Of a stretch of DNA of 64,000 nt, positions 50,102-59,088 are shown in pieces (the first letter of the stretch is position 1; each line of letters begins with the position of its first letter). Source of the stretch: Burkholderiales bacterium (lineage in GTDB: Bacteria > Pseudomonadota > Gammaproteobacteria > Burkholderiales > Casimicrobiaceae); NCBI GenBank assembly GCA_020851235.1, contig JADZDD010000017.1, forward strand, positions 124,001 to 188,000, read 5' to 3'. The position numbers were made by a program, and so were the translations under genes. Under the pieces are notes generated by a model, which did not search any database, was not told where the DNA came from, and was given only the letters and a program-made list of their open reading frames with translations.

Positions 50102-51262
50102 ATGACCTCCGCTGCACGCGCGGTGCGACACGGGCACGCGACCCCCATACGCGCCCGAGCCGCTTGGCGTGCCCTTGCCGTGCTCACCACGGCGCTGGCA
50201 ACCGCGGCGACCGCCATGGCCGTGCCGTGGGTCGCGTCGGGTCATCCGGGCACCACGGATCTCGTCGTCCACGAGTGTCTGAGCGGGCGAACCGTTGCCG
50301 CGGCACGCAGCGCGCACGCGCTCACCGCCAGACCCGTCTTCGCCGCCGATGGCCGCGCGCTCTACGCTGCAACGGACGCGGGGGAGCTCTTGCGCTATTC
50401 GCTGCCCGAGCTGCACGTGGAAGCGCAGGTGACGCTGGGCTACACCGCGACGACGCTCGCCGTGGGCCACGGCCCCGATGCCGTCGTCCTCGCCGGAGGT
50501 CGCGGCACGGCGGCGCTCTCCGCGCACGATCCGGTCACGCTCGCCGCCTTGCATCGCTACCGCCTGCCGAGCCCGTACACGGTTGCCGATATGCACGACG
50601 TGTCGGCCCGCGGCCGCTTCGTCGTCGCCTTTTCCGACCTGCGTGAAGCGTGGGAGATCGCGTACGACCGCGCTGCGCCACCGGTGCTGCAAGGCCTCGT
50701 GCACGACTACCGGTCGAACGAGGCAATCCCGCTGCCGGGTCGCTTCACGCCGCGCCGTTTCGAATTGCCGACAGCGACGCGCGCGCTGATCGCGGGGCCC
50801 GCAGCCTACGAAGTCGCCCGTATCGACGACACCGGCGCGCTCGGCATCGTGCACCTCGACGTTCGCCGCGAGATCGAGCGACCACGGCTTGCCACCGCGG
50901 CGCTCCCCGAGCGTATCGTGCCGTGGGGTCGCGGCGCCCAGCGCGGACTGCTGGCGGCGGGCTCCGGTGCGCACCGCGTCGACGTGCTCGCCGCAACCGC
51001 ATGGCAGGTGCGCGAGGCCGTCGACGTCGGCGGTGAGATCCTCGCCCTTGCCGGTTTCGGTTCGCACGTGCTGGTGGCAGCCGCCCGGGCCGACGCCGTT
51101 GCGATCCTGCGCATCGACGTCACGAACCGATCCGTCGTGTCGCCGTTGACGACGATCGCGGCAGCCCCGCTGCCGCTTCGCTTCGTAGCCGGCACCGAGG
51201 GCTGCATTGCGCTCGTCGACGGCAACGCGCGCTGGCGCGCCGGCTTCGCCGCGGCGCCGTGA
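50102..51262 (+). CDS. Divergent cytochrome-d1-type propeller protein (NirS/NirF-like)
   Basis: 386-aa protein with an N-terminal hydrophobic segment (ALAVLTTALATAATAMA) that looks like a signal or anchor. The remainder is a beta propeller. Residues ~155-225 (MHDVSARGRFVVAFSDLREA, WEIAYDRAAPPVLQGLVHDY, PLPGRFTPRRFEL) follow the order seen in cytochrome d1-domain proteins, with a VHLDVRREIE-like blade (IVHLDVRREIERPRL) next. There is no CxxCH, so no haem c. A His occurs near the d1-ligand position (SAHALTARPVFAADGR), but the alignment has a three-residue gap. It may be a d1-haem carrier like NirF, or a degenerate paralogue of nirS encoded 9 kb away. Confidence 0.6.
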   Translation: MTSAARAVRHGHATPIRARAAWRALAVLTTALATAATAMAVPWVASGHPGTTDLVVHECLSGRTVAAARSAHALTARPVFAADGRALYAATDAGELLRYSLPELHVEAQVTLGYTATTLAVGHGPDAVVLAGGRGTAALSAHDPVTLAALHRYRLPSPYTVADMHDVSARGRFVVAFSDLREAWEIAYDRAAPPVLQGLVHDYRSNEAIPLPGRFTPRRFELPTATRALIAGPAAYEVARIDDTGALGIVHLDVRREIERPRLATAALPERIVPWGRGAQRGLLAAGSGAHRVDVLAATAWQVREAVDVGGEILALAGFGSHVLVAAARADAVAILRIDVTNRSVVSPLTTIAAAPLPLRFVAGTEGCIALVDGNARWRAGFAAAP

Positions 51263-51320
51263 CGCGCGTTGCGACGTAACACGAAGGTGGCCAGCGCGCC
51301 GTGCCAACGCGGCACGTGCG

Positions 51321-52307
51321 TTACAGCAGTTCCTTGCGCAAGTCCGCGGCGCTCTTCGGCGACAGCAGGCCGGGGGGGACGTCGAAGACCGTCCGCGCGC
51401 CGCGTTCACCGCGACGATGCAGCCGGCAGGCCGCGCGCGCATACGCCACGAGGACGCTTGCCGTGAACTCCGGATTGCTGCCCAGGCTGAGCGAGGATTC
51501 CATCAACTGGTCCGTCCCCGCGCCGGTGGTCCCGCTGCGGATGACGAAACCACCGTGTGGCATCGCCGCGTGCTCGCGCTGCAACGTCTCGGCGCTGACG
51601 AAGGTCACCGTCGTGTCGTAGTCGGCGAAATAATCCGGCATGGTGACGATCGCATGCTCGACGGCCTTGGCATCGGCACCCGGCTCGAGCACGACGTAGC
51701 AATCGCGCGTGTGCTTCTCGCGCGTGGTGAGCGTCGGCCGCGCGCCACTGCGCACGCGGGCGATCGCCTCGGGTGCGGGAATCGTGTATTGCACCGCGCC
51801 GCGCACGCCGGGCACCCGGCGCAACGCGTCGGAGTGACCTTGGCTCACGCCCTTGCCCCAGAACGTGTATCCCGCCCCGTCCGGCAGCAGCGCCTCGCCG
51901 TAGACGCGATGGAGCGAGAAGAGTCCCGGGTCCCAGCCCACCGAGATCACCGCGACGTGGCCACCGCCGCTCGCCGCGGCATCCATGGCCGCAAAGTAGT
52001 CGGGAATCTTGGCGTGGGTATCGAAGCTGTCGACCGTGGTGAACAGCGCCGCGAGGGTCGGCCCCTGCTCCGGCAGGTCGCTCTTCGAGCCGCCGCAAAG
52101 GATCAAGACGTCGATCGCGTCGGCGAAGCGCGCGATCGCGTCGATCCCGTGCGCCGGCACACGGTCACCTTGCAGTCGCAGTGCGGCGGGATCGCGCCGC
52201 GTGAAGACGCCAACCAGTTCCATGTCCGGCGTGCGCGCCAGCGCCGATTCGACCCCGCGCCCCAGGTTGCCGTAGCCGGCGATACCGATCCTCATCGCTT
52301 CCGTCAT
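51321..52307 (-). CDS. ddh: meso-Diaminopimelate D-dehydrogenase
   Basis: 328-aa NADP-dependent enzyme that interconverts tetrahydrodipicolinate and meso-diaminopimelate in one step. The N-terminal Rossmann motif is IGIAGYGNLGRGVESAL, followed by ELVGVFTRRDPAAL. The substrate-binding half has the characteristic GWDPGLFSLHRVYGEALLPDG, TFWGKGVSQGHSDALRRVPG and KHTRDCYVVLEPGAD. Next come MPHGGFVIRSGTTG and SLSLGSNPEFTASVLVAYARA. These match Ddh. The enzyme offers a shortcut to peptidoglycan precursor and lysine. Neighbours do not form a lysine cluster. Confidence 0.92.
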   Translation of the reverse strand: MTEAMRIGIAGYGNLGRGVESALARTPDMELVGVFTRRDPAALRLQGDRVPAHGIDAIARFADAIDVLILCGGSKSDLPEQGPTLAALFTTVDSFDTHAKIPDYFAAMDAAASGGGHVAVISVGWDPGLFSLHRVYGEALLPDGAGYTFWGKGVSQGHSDALRRVPGVRGAVQYTIPAPEAIARVRSGARPTLTTREKHTRDCYVVLEPGADAKAVEHAIVTMPDYFADYDTTVTFVSAETLQREHAAMPHGGFVIRSGTTGAGTDQLMESSLSLGSNPEFTASVLVAYARAACRLHRRGERGARTVFDVPPGLLSPKSAADLRKELL

Positions 52308-52365
52308 GCCGCAATCCGCCTCGACCCAGGATGTGAAGGCATGCAGCGTAACCGATCAGGCGTCG

Positions 52366-53223
52366 TCAGTGCGCGGGCCGCCGCGCGCGAATGAAGGCGC
52401 TCAGGAACTTGCCGTCCATCTCGTCGGCGATCGTCGCGGTGTCCAATCCGTTGGCCGCAAGGAACACGCGCGCATCGGCGGCCGTATAGATCCGCGTGGG
52501 CTCGATGTCGATGTCGACGAAGCCCGCCGCCGCAAGCTTGTCGCGATACGCCTCCACGTCGAGTGCGCCGGCGAGGCAGCCGACCCAGGCGAGCACGCTG
52601 CGCCGGACGTCCGGCCGGATCTCGCCGCGGGTGACGACATCCGACACGGCAAAGCGCCCGCCGGGCTTCAACACGCGATACGCCTCGCGCAGGACGCGGT
52701 CCTTGTCTGCCGAAAGGTTGATCACGCAATTCGAGATGATCACGTCCACCGCGGCGTCGGGGAGCGGGACGTGCTCGATTTCGCCCTTGAGGAACTCGAC
52801 GTTCGTCGCGCCTGCCTTGTGCTTGTTGGCGATGGCGAGCGCCAGCATGTCGTCGGTCATGTCGAGCCCGTAGGCTTTTCCGGTCGGGCCGACGCGCTTG
52901 GCCGAGAGCAGGACGTCGATGCCACCCCCCGACCCGAGGTCCAGGACCACCTCGCCCGCCCGCAACTCGGCGAGTGCGGTCGGGTTGCCGCAGCCGAGCG
53001 AAGCGAGGACCGCCGCTTCCGGAAGACCGCCGGTCTCGATGGCGTCGTAGAGGTTGCGCGTGATCGGATCGCTGCCCGCAAGCGGTCCCGTCGCGCAGCA
53101 CGACGTGGTGGGCGACGCCGGCGCACCCGCGCAACACGGCGCGGCCACGCCGACGTTGATGACGCGGCGCGCCGCTTCACCGTACCTCTGCTTCACGAGC
53201 GCCTTGATGTCCCGATTGGCCAT
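52366..53223 (-). CDS. arsM: Arsenite S-adenosylmethyltransferase
   Basis: 285-aa cytosolic methyltransferase that turns As(III) into methylated, partly volatile forms. The SAM motif is [21 protein letters not shown] near residue 77. The three catalytic-site Cys positions are recognisable in [10 protein letters not shown] (~62), [15 protein letters not shown] (~157) and WVGCLAGAL (~205). Extra Cys pairs (APCC, TSCC) lie near the N-terminus. AGGGG-type purines precede the ATG at 53223. It follows arsR by 13 bp in one operon, so it should be induced by arsenite. Confidence 0.93.
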   Translation of the reverse strand: MANRDIKALVKQRYGEAARRVINVGVAAPCCAGAPASPTTSCCATGPLAGSDPITRNLYDAIETGGLPEAAVLASLGCGNPTALAELRAGEVVLDLGSGGGIDVLLSAKRVGPTGKAYGLDMTDDMLALAIANKHKAGATNVEFLKGEIEHVPLPDAAVDVIISNCVINLSADKDRVLREAYRVLKPGGRFAVSDVVTRGEIRPDVRRSVLAWVGCLAGALDVEAYRDKLAAAGFVDIDIEPTRIYTAADARVFLAANGLDTATIADEMDGKFLSAFIRARRPAH

Positions 53224-53236
53224 GATGCGTACCCCT

Positions 53237-53584
53237 TCAAAGAATCCGTTGCACGACATGTTGCGATGGCGAGGCTGCGCACGTCGCGTCGGCATCGCCG
53301 TCGGCCTGACAGCAGTTCTCGGTGAGGTAGGCGAGCAACGCGCTCATCCGCGCAAAGTCGGCGCGATAGACGAGATTGCGGCTGCGGCGTTCCTGCGTGA
53401 CGAGCCCCGCATGCGTCAACTCCCTGAGATGAAACGAAAGCGTGGCCGGCGCGATCTTCAGGTCATCCGCGATCCGGCCCGGCGTCGCCCCGGCTTGGCC
53501 CGCGACCACGAGCGCGCGGAACGCGCGCAGGCGTAGCGGTTGCGCCAGGGCGGCGAGCGCGCGGAGGGCGGCGGTCTCTTCCAT
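53237..53584 (-). CDS. arsR: ArsR-family metalloregulator
   Basis: 115-aa winged-helix repressor. The HTH is ATPGRIADDLKIAPATLSFHLRELTHAGLV, with a conserved wing ERRSRNLVYRADF. The metal site is probably C-terminal: ENCCQADGDADATC contains three Cys, unlike the CVCDLC site of plasmid R773 ArsR. This arrangement is common in regulators linked to arsM. It starts next to a palindrome (53587-53602) that is a good operator candidate, and it is the first gene of the arsR-arsM unit. Confidence 0.9.
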   Translation of the reverse strand: MEETAALRALAALAQPLRLRAFRALVVAGQAGATPGRIADDLKIAPATLSFHLRELTHAGLVTQERRSRNLVYRADFARMSALLAYLTENCCQADGDADATCAASPSQHVVQRIL

Positions 53585-53586
53585 AT

Positions 53587-53602
53587 TTCGACTTTTATCG
53601 AA
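53587..53602. promoter_or_regulatory. Candidate ArsR operator
   Basis: Perfect inverted repeat TTCGA / TCGAA with a six-base AT-rich spacer (CTTTTA), ending 3 bp before the arsR start. ArsR family sites are short AT-rich palindromes near the promoter, so autoregulation is likely. Confidence 0.55.
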
Positions 53603-53757
53603 GCGTTGTGCAATATACAGGGGCGCCGGCAGGGTTGGCAATCCTTGTCGCGGGGGCGGGACGCGCCGGACCCATGAGGGCGAAGCCAAGGTAGCATCGC
53701 CCGGGTGCCCCGGGTCTCGCGCCCCCAGCGCCCCTCCTGCCTCTGCCCCGCCCACCG

Positions 53758-54978
53758 ATGCTCATCGTCAATCCACACGCCGTCCGTACCCCCTACCCCG
53801 CTGACCTGGCGGCGATCATGAACATCGAGCGTGCCGACGAAGGCCGCCGCTGGTTGTCGCATTGGACGGGCATTGCGCGCGGTGCCACGCCGCTACGCGA
53901 CCTTCCCGATGCCGCGCGAGAACTCGGCGTCGCGCGACTCACCGTCAAGGACGAATCGGTACGCTCGCCGCTGGCGAGTTTCAAGGTGTTGGGTGCGCCG
54001 ATCGCGCTGGTGCGCGAGATCATGCGACGCCACGCCGACGTCGACCCGGTGGCGATCCTCGCCGGGCGATACGCGGACCGGCTCGCCGACCTCACCGTGA
54101 TCAGCGCGACCGACGGCAACCACGGCCGCGGCCTTGCCGCGGCGGCGCGGGACGCGGGCTGCCCCTGCGTGATCGTCCTGCACGCGCAAGTCAGTGCCGA
54201 GCGGGAACAGGCGATCGCAGTCCTCGGCGCGCGCATCGTGCGCGTGGCCGGCGACTACGACGCCTCGGTGCGTGAAGCCGCGCACCTCGCGACGACCCAC
54301 GGCTGGCAGGTGATCTCGGACACGTCCTACGAAGGCTACGAGGCGATCCCGCGCGATGTCATGCAAGGCTACGGCACGATCGCGGCCGAAGTGATCGAAG
54401 ACACCGGTGGTCGTGCCGGCGACGCCAGCGCTTTCACGCACGTGTTCGTCCAAGGCGGCGTCGGCGGATTGCCGGCCGGAGTCGCGAGCTACTTCTGGGA
54501 ATTCCACGGCGCCGGGCGACCGCGGTTTGTCGTCGTCGAGCCCACGCAGGCGGACTGCCTCATGCAAAGCGCGATCCAAGGCCGTGCGACACGTGCCAGC
54601 GGATCGGTCGACTCGGTGATGGCGGGACTTGCCTGCGGCGAGACATCGCCGCTCGCGTGGCGCTTCCTGCAACCGGCCGTGGATGCGTTCATGACGGTCG
54701 ACGACGAGGAGGCGATTGCCACCATGCGCCGGCTCGCGCGCGGCAACGCGAACGACATCCCCATCGTCGCGGGCGAATCCGGTGTCGCCGGTCTTGCCGG
54801 CGTGACCGCCCTATGCGCCGATCCGACGCTTGCAGCCCGAGTCGACATCGACCGCACGTCGCGCGTGCTCGTCGTCAACACCGAAGGCGCGACCGCGCCC
54901 GGCGTGTACGCGACCTTGGTCGGTGAATCCGCCGACGCGGTATTGCAGCGCCAGATCGCCTGGCGCGCGTCGCATTGA
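53758..54978 (+). CDS. dpaL: Diaminopropionate ammonia-lyase
   Basis: 406-aa PLP enzyme that degrades 2,3-diaminopropionate to pyruvate and ammonia. The PLP Lys lies in RSPLASFKVLGAPIAL near residue 78. The Asp-Gly-Asn-His motif is SATDGNHGRGLAAAARDAG. The phosphate loop is VQGGVGGLPAGVASYFWEF, and the C-terminal domain has VMAGLACGETSPLAWRFL and PIVAGESGVAGLAGV, all typical of YgeX/DpaL. Length is normal. It diverges from arsR over 173 bp. The physiological source of diaminopropionate here is unclear. Confidence 0.92.
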   Translation: MLIVNPHAVRTPYPADLAAIMNIERADEGRRWLSHWTGIARGATPLRDLPDAARELGVARLTVKDESVRSPLASFKVLGAPIALVREIMRRHADVDPVAILAGRYADRLADLTVISATDGNHGRGLAAAARDAGCPCVIVLHAQVSAEREQAIAVLGARIVRVAGDYDASVREAAHLATTHGWQVISDTSYEGYEAIPRDVMQGYGTIAAEVIEDTGGRAGDASAFTHVFVQGGVGGLPAGVASYFWEFHGAGRPRFVVVEPTQADCLMQSAIQGRATRASGSVDSVMAGLACGETSPLAWRFLQPAVDAFMTVDDEEAIATMRRLARGNANDIPIVAGESGVAGLAGVTALCADPTLAARVDIDRTSRVLVVNTEGATAPGVYATLVGESADAVLQRQIAWRASH

Positions 54979-55027
54979 TTCGCGCGCCACGGCAGGGGCG
55001 TCTGCGCGGCTGCACCCGCGGCGCGCG

Positions 55028-55621
55028 TCAACGCGACGCCGCCGGAAATCTCACCTGCGACAACTTCCAACCGAAAAGACCGTCGCGCCGGAAGATGAGC
55101 CGAAACTCGCCCTCCTCCACACCCTTTCGCCGCACGGGGAACGCGACGACGAATCGATTCACCCCCGCGTAACCCATCGTCGGCTTCGGCCGCTCCGCCG
55201 TGGGTTCGGGTGGCGGAGCGCCTGCCGTGTCGGCCGAAGCATTCGCCACCTCCGACCCGCCGCCACCGGGCAACCCACGGGCGCGCCCGTGCTGCACCAT
55301 CGCGGCGATCCCCGCCGGTGTCACGATCGAGTCGACCACGGGCCCCATCAGCGCGCCGGCGAGCGCCGCTCCAAGCCCGGCGTAGCGACGGTCCTTCGAC
55401 GTGTCCATCGCCCGCGCCGTGATCGCCGCATTGACCTCGGCCTTGACCGAATCGCGCAGCGCCGCAAAGTCGACGAACGTCTCCAGCCGCTCGCGATCGC
55501 CCGCTTCCGCCGCCGCGCGCAACTGCGTGACGGCGCGATAAGGACTCGCGTACAGCGCCGCGCCGATGGCGATGGCAGCGGCAACGACCACACCGCTGAT
55601 GATTTTCGTGCGCAGCGTCAT
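55028..55621 (-). CDS. DUF2939-family membrane-anchored protein
   Basis: 197-aa protein with one N-terminal helix (IISGVVVAAAIAIGAALYA) and then the DUF2939 start ASPYRAVTQLRAAAEAGDRERLETFVDFAALRDSVKAEV in parts. The middle is helical (YAGLGAALAGALMGPVVDSIVTPAG). The tail holds a beta strand region, FRLIFRRDGLFGWKLSQVRF. It is probably anchored in the inner membrane with the domain in the periplasm. No function is known for the family. It is convergent with dpaL and diverges from the toxin-antitoxin pair. Confidence 0.82.
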   Translation of the reverse strand: MTLRTKIISGVVVAAAIAIGAALYASPYRAVTQLRAAAEAGDRERLETFVDFAALRDSVKAEVNAAITARAMDTSKDRRYAGLGAALAGALMGPVVDSIVTPAGIAAMVQHGRARGLPGGGGSEVANASADTAGAPPPEPTAERPKPTMGYAGVNRFVVAFPVRRKGVEEGEFRLIFRRDGLFGWKLSQVRFPAASR

Positions 55622-55799
55622 GCGGAATCCTTGGCTCGACGGCGACACGCGCGGCCGGGTTGCGGAAGCGTGGGAGTCGCGTCGTGCGCCGACGATACGC
55701 CGGGGCGCGAGGTCGGCGCAACGTTGGGGAGGGTGGTGGCGTCGACCGATGTGGTGGGTCGCCGTCCCGGTCGCATCGGCTCGCCTCTATGAGACATAA

Positions 55800-55828
55800 T
55801 TGACATACGAGACTAATGCGACTACAGT
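55800..55828 (+). promoter_or_regulatory. Sigma-70 promoter of the toxin-antitoxin operon
   Basis: Perfect -35 TTGACA (55800-55805), a 17-bp spacer and -10 TACAGT (55823-55828). The start would be 34-36 bp before the antitoxin ATG minus spacing, near 55835. GAGACATAAT (55791) and GAGACTAATG (55809) form near direct repeats flanking the -35, a possible operator for the antitoxin. Confidence 0.72.
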
Positions 55829-55861
55829 GAGCACTTGCGCAAACCTGTCTGGGAGATCGCC

Positions 55862-56488
55862 ATGCCCACTGCTCTTGAATTCATCGCCGCCCGCCTGCCG
55901 CGCGTCACGGTCGAGGACGTGCGCCGCTTCGCGGATACCGTCGAAATCCGGGATGCCCGGGCTTTCGCGGCCGAACTGCAGGCGTTCATTCACGAGCGCG
56001 TTGGGGCAATGAAACTACCCACCAACCTCGAAGGTGAAACGCTGCAGCAGGCCCTTGCACGCAAGGCAACCGCGCTGCGCGCCGAAACGCGCTGGGCACC
56101 GAATGAAACCGACATCCAGCGGGGCCGCGCCGTGCTGCTGGAAACCTTCAACCAGCCGCACAACCTGCCGATCCCGGAGTTCGCGAAGCTCGCGAACAAG
56201 TCCCGCCAGCAGATCTACAAGGACATCCTCGCCCGTCGGTTGCTGGCGCTGAACGTCGGGCCGCGCGGTCAGAAGCTCCCCGACTGGCAACTCGACACGG
56301 TGAAGCAGCAGTTGACCCGAACCGTGCTGCAAGAGGTCGAGGGCATCGACCATTGGACGATCTATCGTGCGCTGTCCGAACCGCTCGAAAGCCTGGGAGG
56401 TCGTTCGCCAGTGGACGCGGTGACCCCTGGTTCGATCGACGACGTGGCCGAGGCCGTGTTCAACGTGCTGGGCGTGCAGGCGCATTGA
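55862..56488 (+). CDS. Xre/MbcA-ParS family antitoxin
   Basis: 208-aa antitoxin partner of the RES toxin that follows 12 bp downstream. The N-terminal half has a helical region and a short HTH-like part (IPEFAKLANKSRQQIYKDILARRL). The C-terminal ~60 residues have the toxin-binding (DUF2384-like) pattern DHWTIYRALSEPLESLGGRSPVDAV and DDVAEAVFNVL. In studied pairs this C-terminal tail fills the toxin's NAD pocket. The pair is likely self-regulated from the promoter at 55800. It is longer than the ~140-aa minimal family members. Confidence 0.8.
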   Translation: MPTALEFIAARLPRVTVEDVRRFADTVEIRDARAFAAELQAFIHERVGAMKLPTNLEGETLQQALARKATALRAETRWAPNETDIQRGRAVLLETFNQPHNLPIPEFAKLANKSRQQIYKDILARRLLALNVGPRGQKLPDWQLDTVKQQLTRTVLQEVEGIDHWTIYRALSEPLESLGGRSPVDAVTPGSIDDVAEAVFNVLGVQAH

Positions 56489-56500
56489 CGCGAGATCGCC

Positions 56501-57133
56501 GTGAGCGACGCGCTGTCTTCGTTCCTGATCGACGCTGGCGAACTCCTCCAGCACGTAAGTCGCATCGTCAATCGAGGCAGCCCGCTGCACTACGGCCGCA
56601 GCCGCACCAATCGCTACGATGATCCGGCGCGGAGGTACGGCGTGCTCTACCTCGGGCGCGACCTGCCCACGGCACTGATGGAGTCGGTATTTCACAAGCA
56701 CCGCTGGCTCGAAGACGCGACGCGCTCGATCGCCCTGAAAGACGTTCAGGGTTGGATGGTGCGCGCCGTCGGGGTGATGGCCAACGTGCTTCTGGCCGAT
56801 CTCACAGCACCGGGTGTCATGGCGAGCTATTTCGGCTTGAATCTGGAACAGATGGTTCGCCGCGACTACATGCACACGCAGCAGGTGTCCGCCCGGGTGC
56901 ATGCGATGCTCGGAGATGGCGGCCAGCCACTGTTCGACGGAGTGCTCTACCCGTCGCGCAACAACTATCCCGCCAAGAGCATCGCCTTGTTCGAACGTGC
57001 GGGAGCGAAGGTCCGCGTCGTCGAGGACATCGACCTGGTCGACCATGTGGATTGGCCGCGTTTCGTTGCCACCTACCGCATCGGCGTGGAGCCCCATCCC
57101 CGCCTGGTGGACCCCGACGGCGACGCGCCCTGA
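56501..57133 (+). CDS. RES-domain toxin (NAD-degrading)
   Basis: 210-aa toxin with the RES fold related to ADP-ribosylating enzymes; RES toxins deplete NAD. The conserved Arg is in LHYGRSRTNRYDDPARRYGVLYLG near residue 33. The conserved Glu is in TALMESVFHKHRW near 62, and the Ser lies further on in FDGVLYPSRNNYPAKSIALFE. GTG is the start codon. Codon use is slightly less biased than the core genes, which fits a mobile module. It is followed within 25 bp by an IS256 remnant. Confidence 0.82.
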   Translation: MSDALSSFLIDAGELLQHVSRIVNRGSPLHYGRSRTNRYDDPARRYGVLYLGRDLPTALMESVFHKHRWLEDATRSIALKDVQGWMVRAVGVMANVLLADLTAPGVMASYFGLNLEQMVRRDYMHTQQVSARVHAMLGDGGQPLFDGVLYPSRNNYPAKSIALFERAGAKVRVVEDIDLVDHVDWPRFVATYRIGVEPHPRLVDPDGDAP

Positions 57134-57155
57134 ACTCATCGAGCGCAACCATTGA

Positions 57156-58106
57156 AGCCCGAAGCCGAGGCAAATCGCTTTCAAGAAGGCGCTGATCGAG
57201 CGTGCGCTGGGCGCAGAGCTGTCGCACCACCTGGGCTACCCGCCCGGCGCAGTCAAGCCCGAGCAGGCGAGCAATCACCGCAACGGCGCCACCGGCAAGA
57301 CGGTGCTCACCGACGACGGTCCGGTGCGCATCGACGTTCCCCGCGACCGTGACGGCAGCTTCGAGCCGCTGCTGATCCCGAAGCACGAGCGTCGGTTCAC
57401 GGGTTTCGACGACAAGATCGTGGCGATGTACGCGCGCGGGATGACGGTGCGCGAGATTCAGGGCTTTCTGGCCGAGCAATACGGCACCGAGGTCAGTCCC
57501 GAGTTCATCAGCTCGGTCACCGACGCGGTGATGGCCGCGGTCACCGCCTGGCAGAGCCGCCCGCTCGAGCCGATGTACCCGGTGATCTTCTTCGACGCGC
57601 TGCGGGTCAAGATCCGCGAGGAGGCGGTCGTTCGCAACAAGACGATCTACCTGGCCCTGGGGGTGCTGCCCGACGGCAGCCGCGACATCCTGGGCCTGTG
57701 GATCGAGAACACCGAGGGCGCGAAGTTCTGGCTGAAGGTGTTCAACGACCTCAAGACCCGAGGCTGCAACGACATCCTGATCGCGGTCACCGACGGCCTG
57801 AAGGGCATCGGCGAGGCACTGGGCACGGTATTTCCCGCGGCGACGCTGCAGAGCTGCATCGTGCACCTGATCCGCAACAGCCTGGACTTCGCGAGCTGGA
57901 AGGACCGCAAGCAGCTCGCCGCGGCGCTGCGACCGATCTACACCGCCGCCACCGCGGAGGCGGCCGCCAAGACGCTCGAGGCGTTCGAGCGCGGACCCTG
58001 GGGCCAGCGGTTCCCCACGGTCGTGGCGTCCTGGCGCCGCGCATGGGATCGCGTGATCCCGTTCTTTGCGTTCCCGCCGGCGGTGCGGCGCGTGATCTAC
58101 ACCACG
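57156..58106 (+). pseudogene. Truncated IS256-family transposase (remnant 1)
   Basis: Open frame with IAFKKALIERALGAELSHHL, KPEQASNHRNGATGKTVLTD, VPRDRDGSFEPLLIPKHERR and FDDKIVAMYARGMTVREIQGF, all typical of IS256-type (Mutator) transposases. The catalytic Asp residues are in VIFFDALRVKI and IAVTDGLKGIGEAL. The 5' end lacks the first ~35 codons and the start. The 3' end stops at RRVIYTT (near 58106), where the third catalytic residue and last ~80 codons should follow. Beyond that the sequence belongs to the IS110 element. Not functional. Confidence 0.85.
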
Positions 58107-58198
58107 GATGAAATTGACAAGGGGGACGTGCGCGCTACGAGGCCTCCTGTACGACTGACCGGGGGCGCACCGGCTGCAAGCGCCGTCGCGCAGCCGGA

Positions 58199-59080
58199 TC
58201 ATTGAGTTCGTGTCGGCATCGCTGCGCCCGTGGCCCTGGGCTTCGGCTGGACTCGCCACCGGGCGACTTGCCGTGCGTAAGCACGCTCGGCGGCTTCGGC
58301 GAGCGCCCGTTCCTGGTCTCGGATTGCCTTGACGCTGTAAGCAGCGGCGTCCCCTTTCTGACCGCGCCGCGCAGGCCATCCCGCTTGCAGTTCCAGCGCG
58401 CGCTTCTTGGTCGCCGTCAAAGCGGGGCGATTCCACGCGTAATCTTCATGGCTGCTGAGCACGTGCCACACGATGATCGCAAGTTTGCGGGCAGTGGCGA
58501 CGGCGGCGATCTGCATGCCGCGGCGGTCGCGGATGCGCAAGAAGAAGGCACGCAGCGGTCCCGGCGCCTTCGCCGCGGCCCAAGCTGCCTCAACCAACAT
58601 CGCTCGCGCATGGGCGCGGCCGCGCTTGCTGATATGGCCATGCTTGGCAGGTTGTAGCTCGGACTGATAGACGGACGGATTCAGGCCGAAGTAGCTCACG
58701 AGCTTCTGCGGGGAGCGGAATCGGGCGATATCGCCGATCGCCGCCAACAGGCCGATCGCCACGGTGGCGTTGACGCCGGTGATGGTCAACAGCAGATGGA
58801 CGCGCGCGTCCTCGAGGATGGCTTCACCCATCCCGCGGTCGATGATCGCCAGATCCTCGCCGAGGCGGTCCAGATGGCGGAGTCGTTGTTCGACACCCAG
58901 TCGCTCATCGAGTGGGAGCGGTTGGCTGGCCAACCAGATGCGCCCCTTCTTGCCGAACAAGTCGGCCGCCGGGCACTTCGGCAACAAGTGCGCCGCAAGC
59001 ACGGCGTGGATCTCGTTCTTCAGTCGTGTACGCTGCCGCACGAGTTGGCCCCGTCGAGCCACCTGCCGCCGCAGGGCTTG
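58199..59080 (-). pseudogene. IS110-family transposase, 3' part
   Basis: C-terminal two thirds of an IS110 recombinase. The coiled region is QALRRQVARRGQLVRQRTRL. The transposase-20-type domain runs through LLLTITGVNATVAIGLLAAIG, FRSPQKLVSYFGLNPSVYQS and GHISKRGRAHARAMLVEAAW, which carries the proposed nucleophile Ser (HISKRG). It ends near PTRTQ. The frame joins the 5' part across the IS256 insertion exactly in phase. On its own it cannot act. Confidence 0.88.
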
Positions 59081-59088
59081 GGTGTCCG

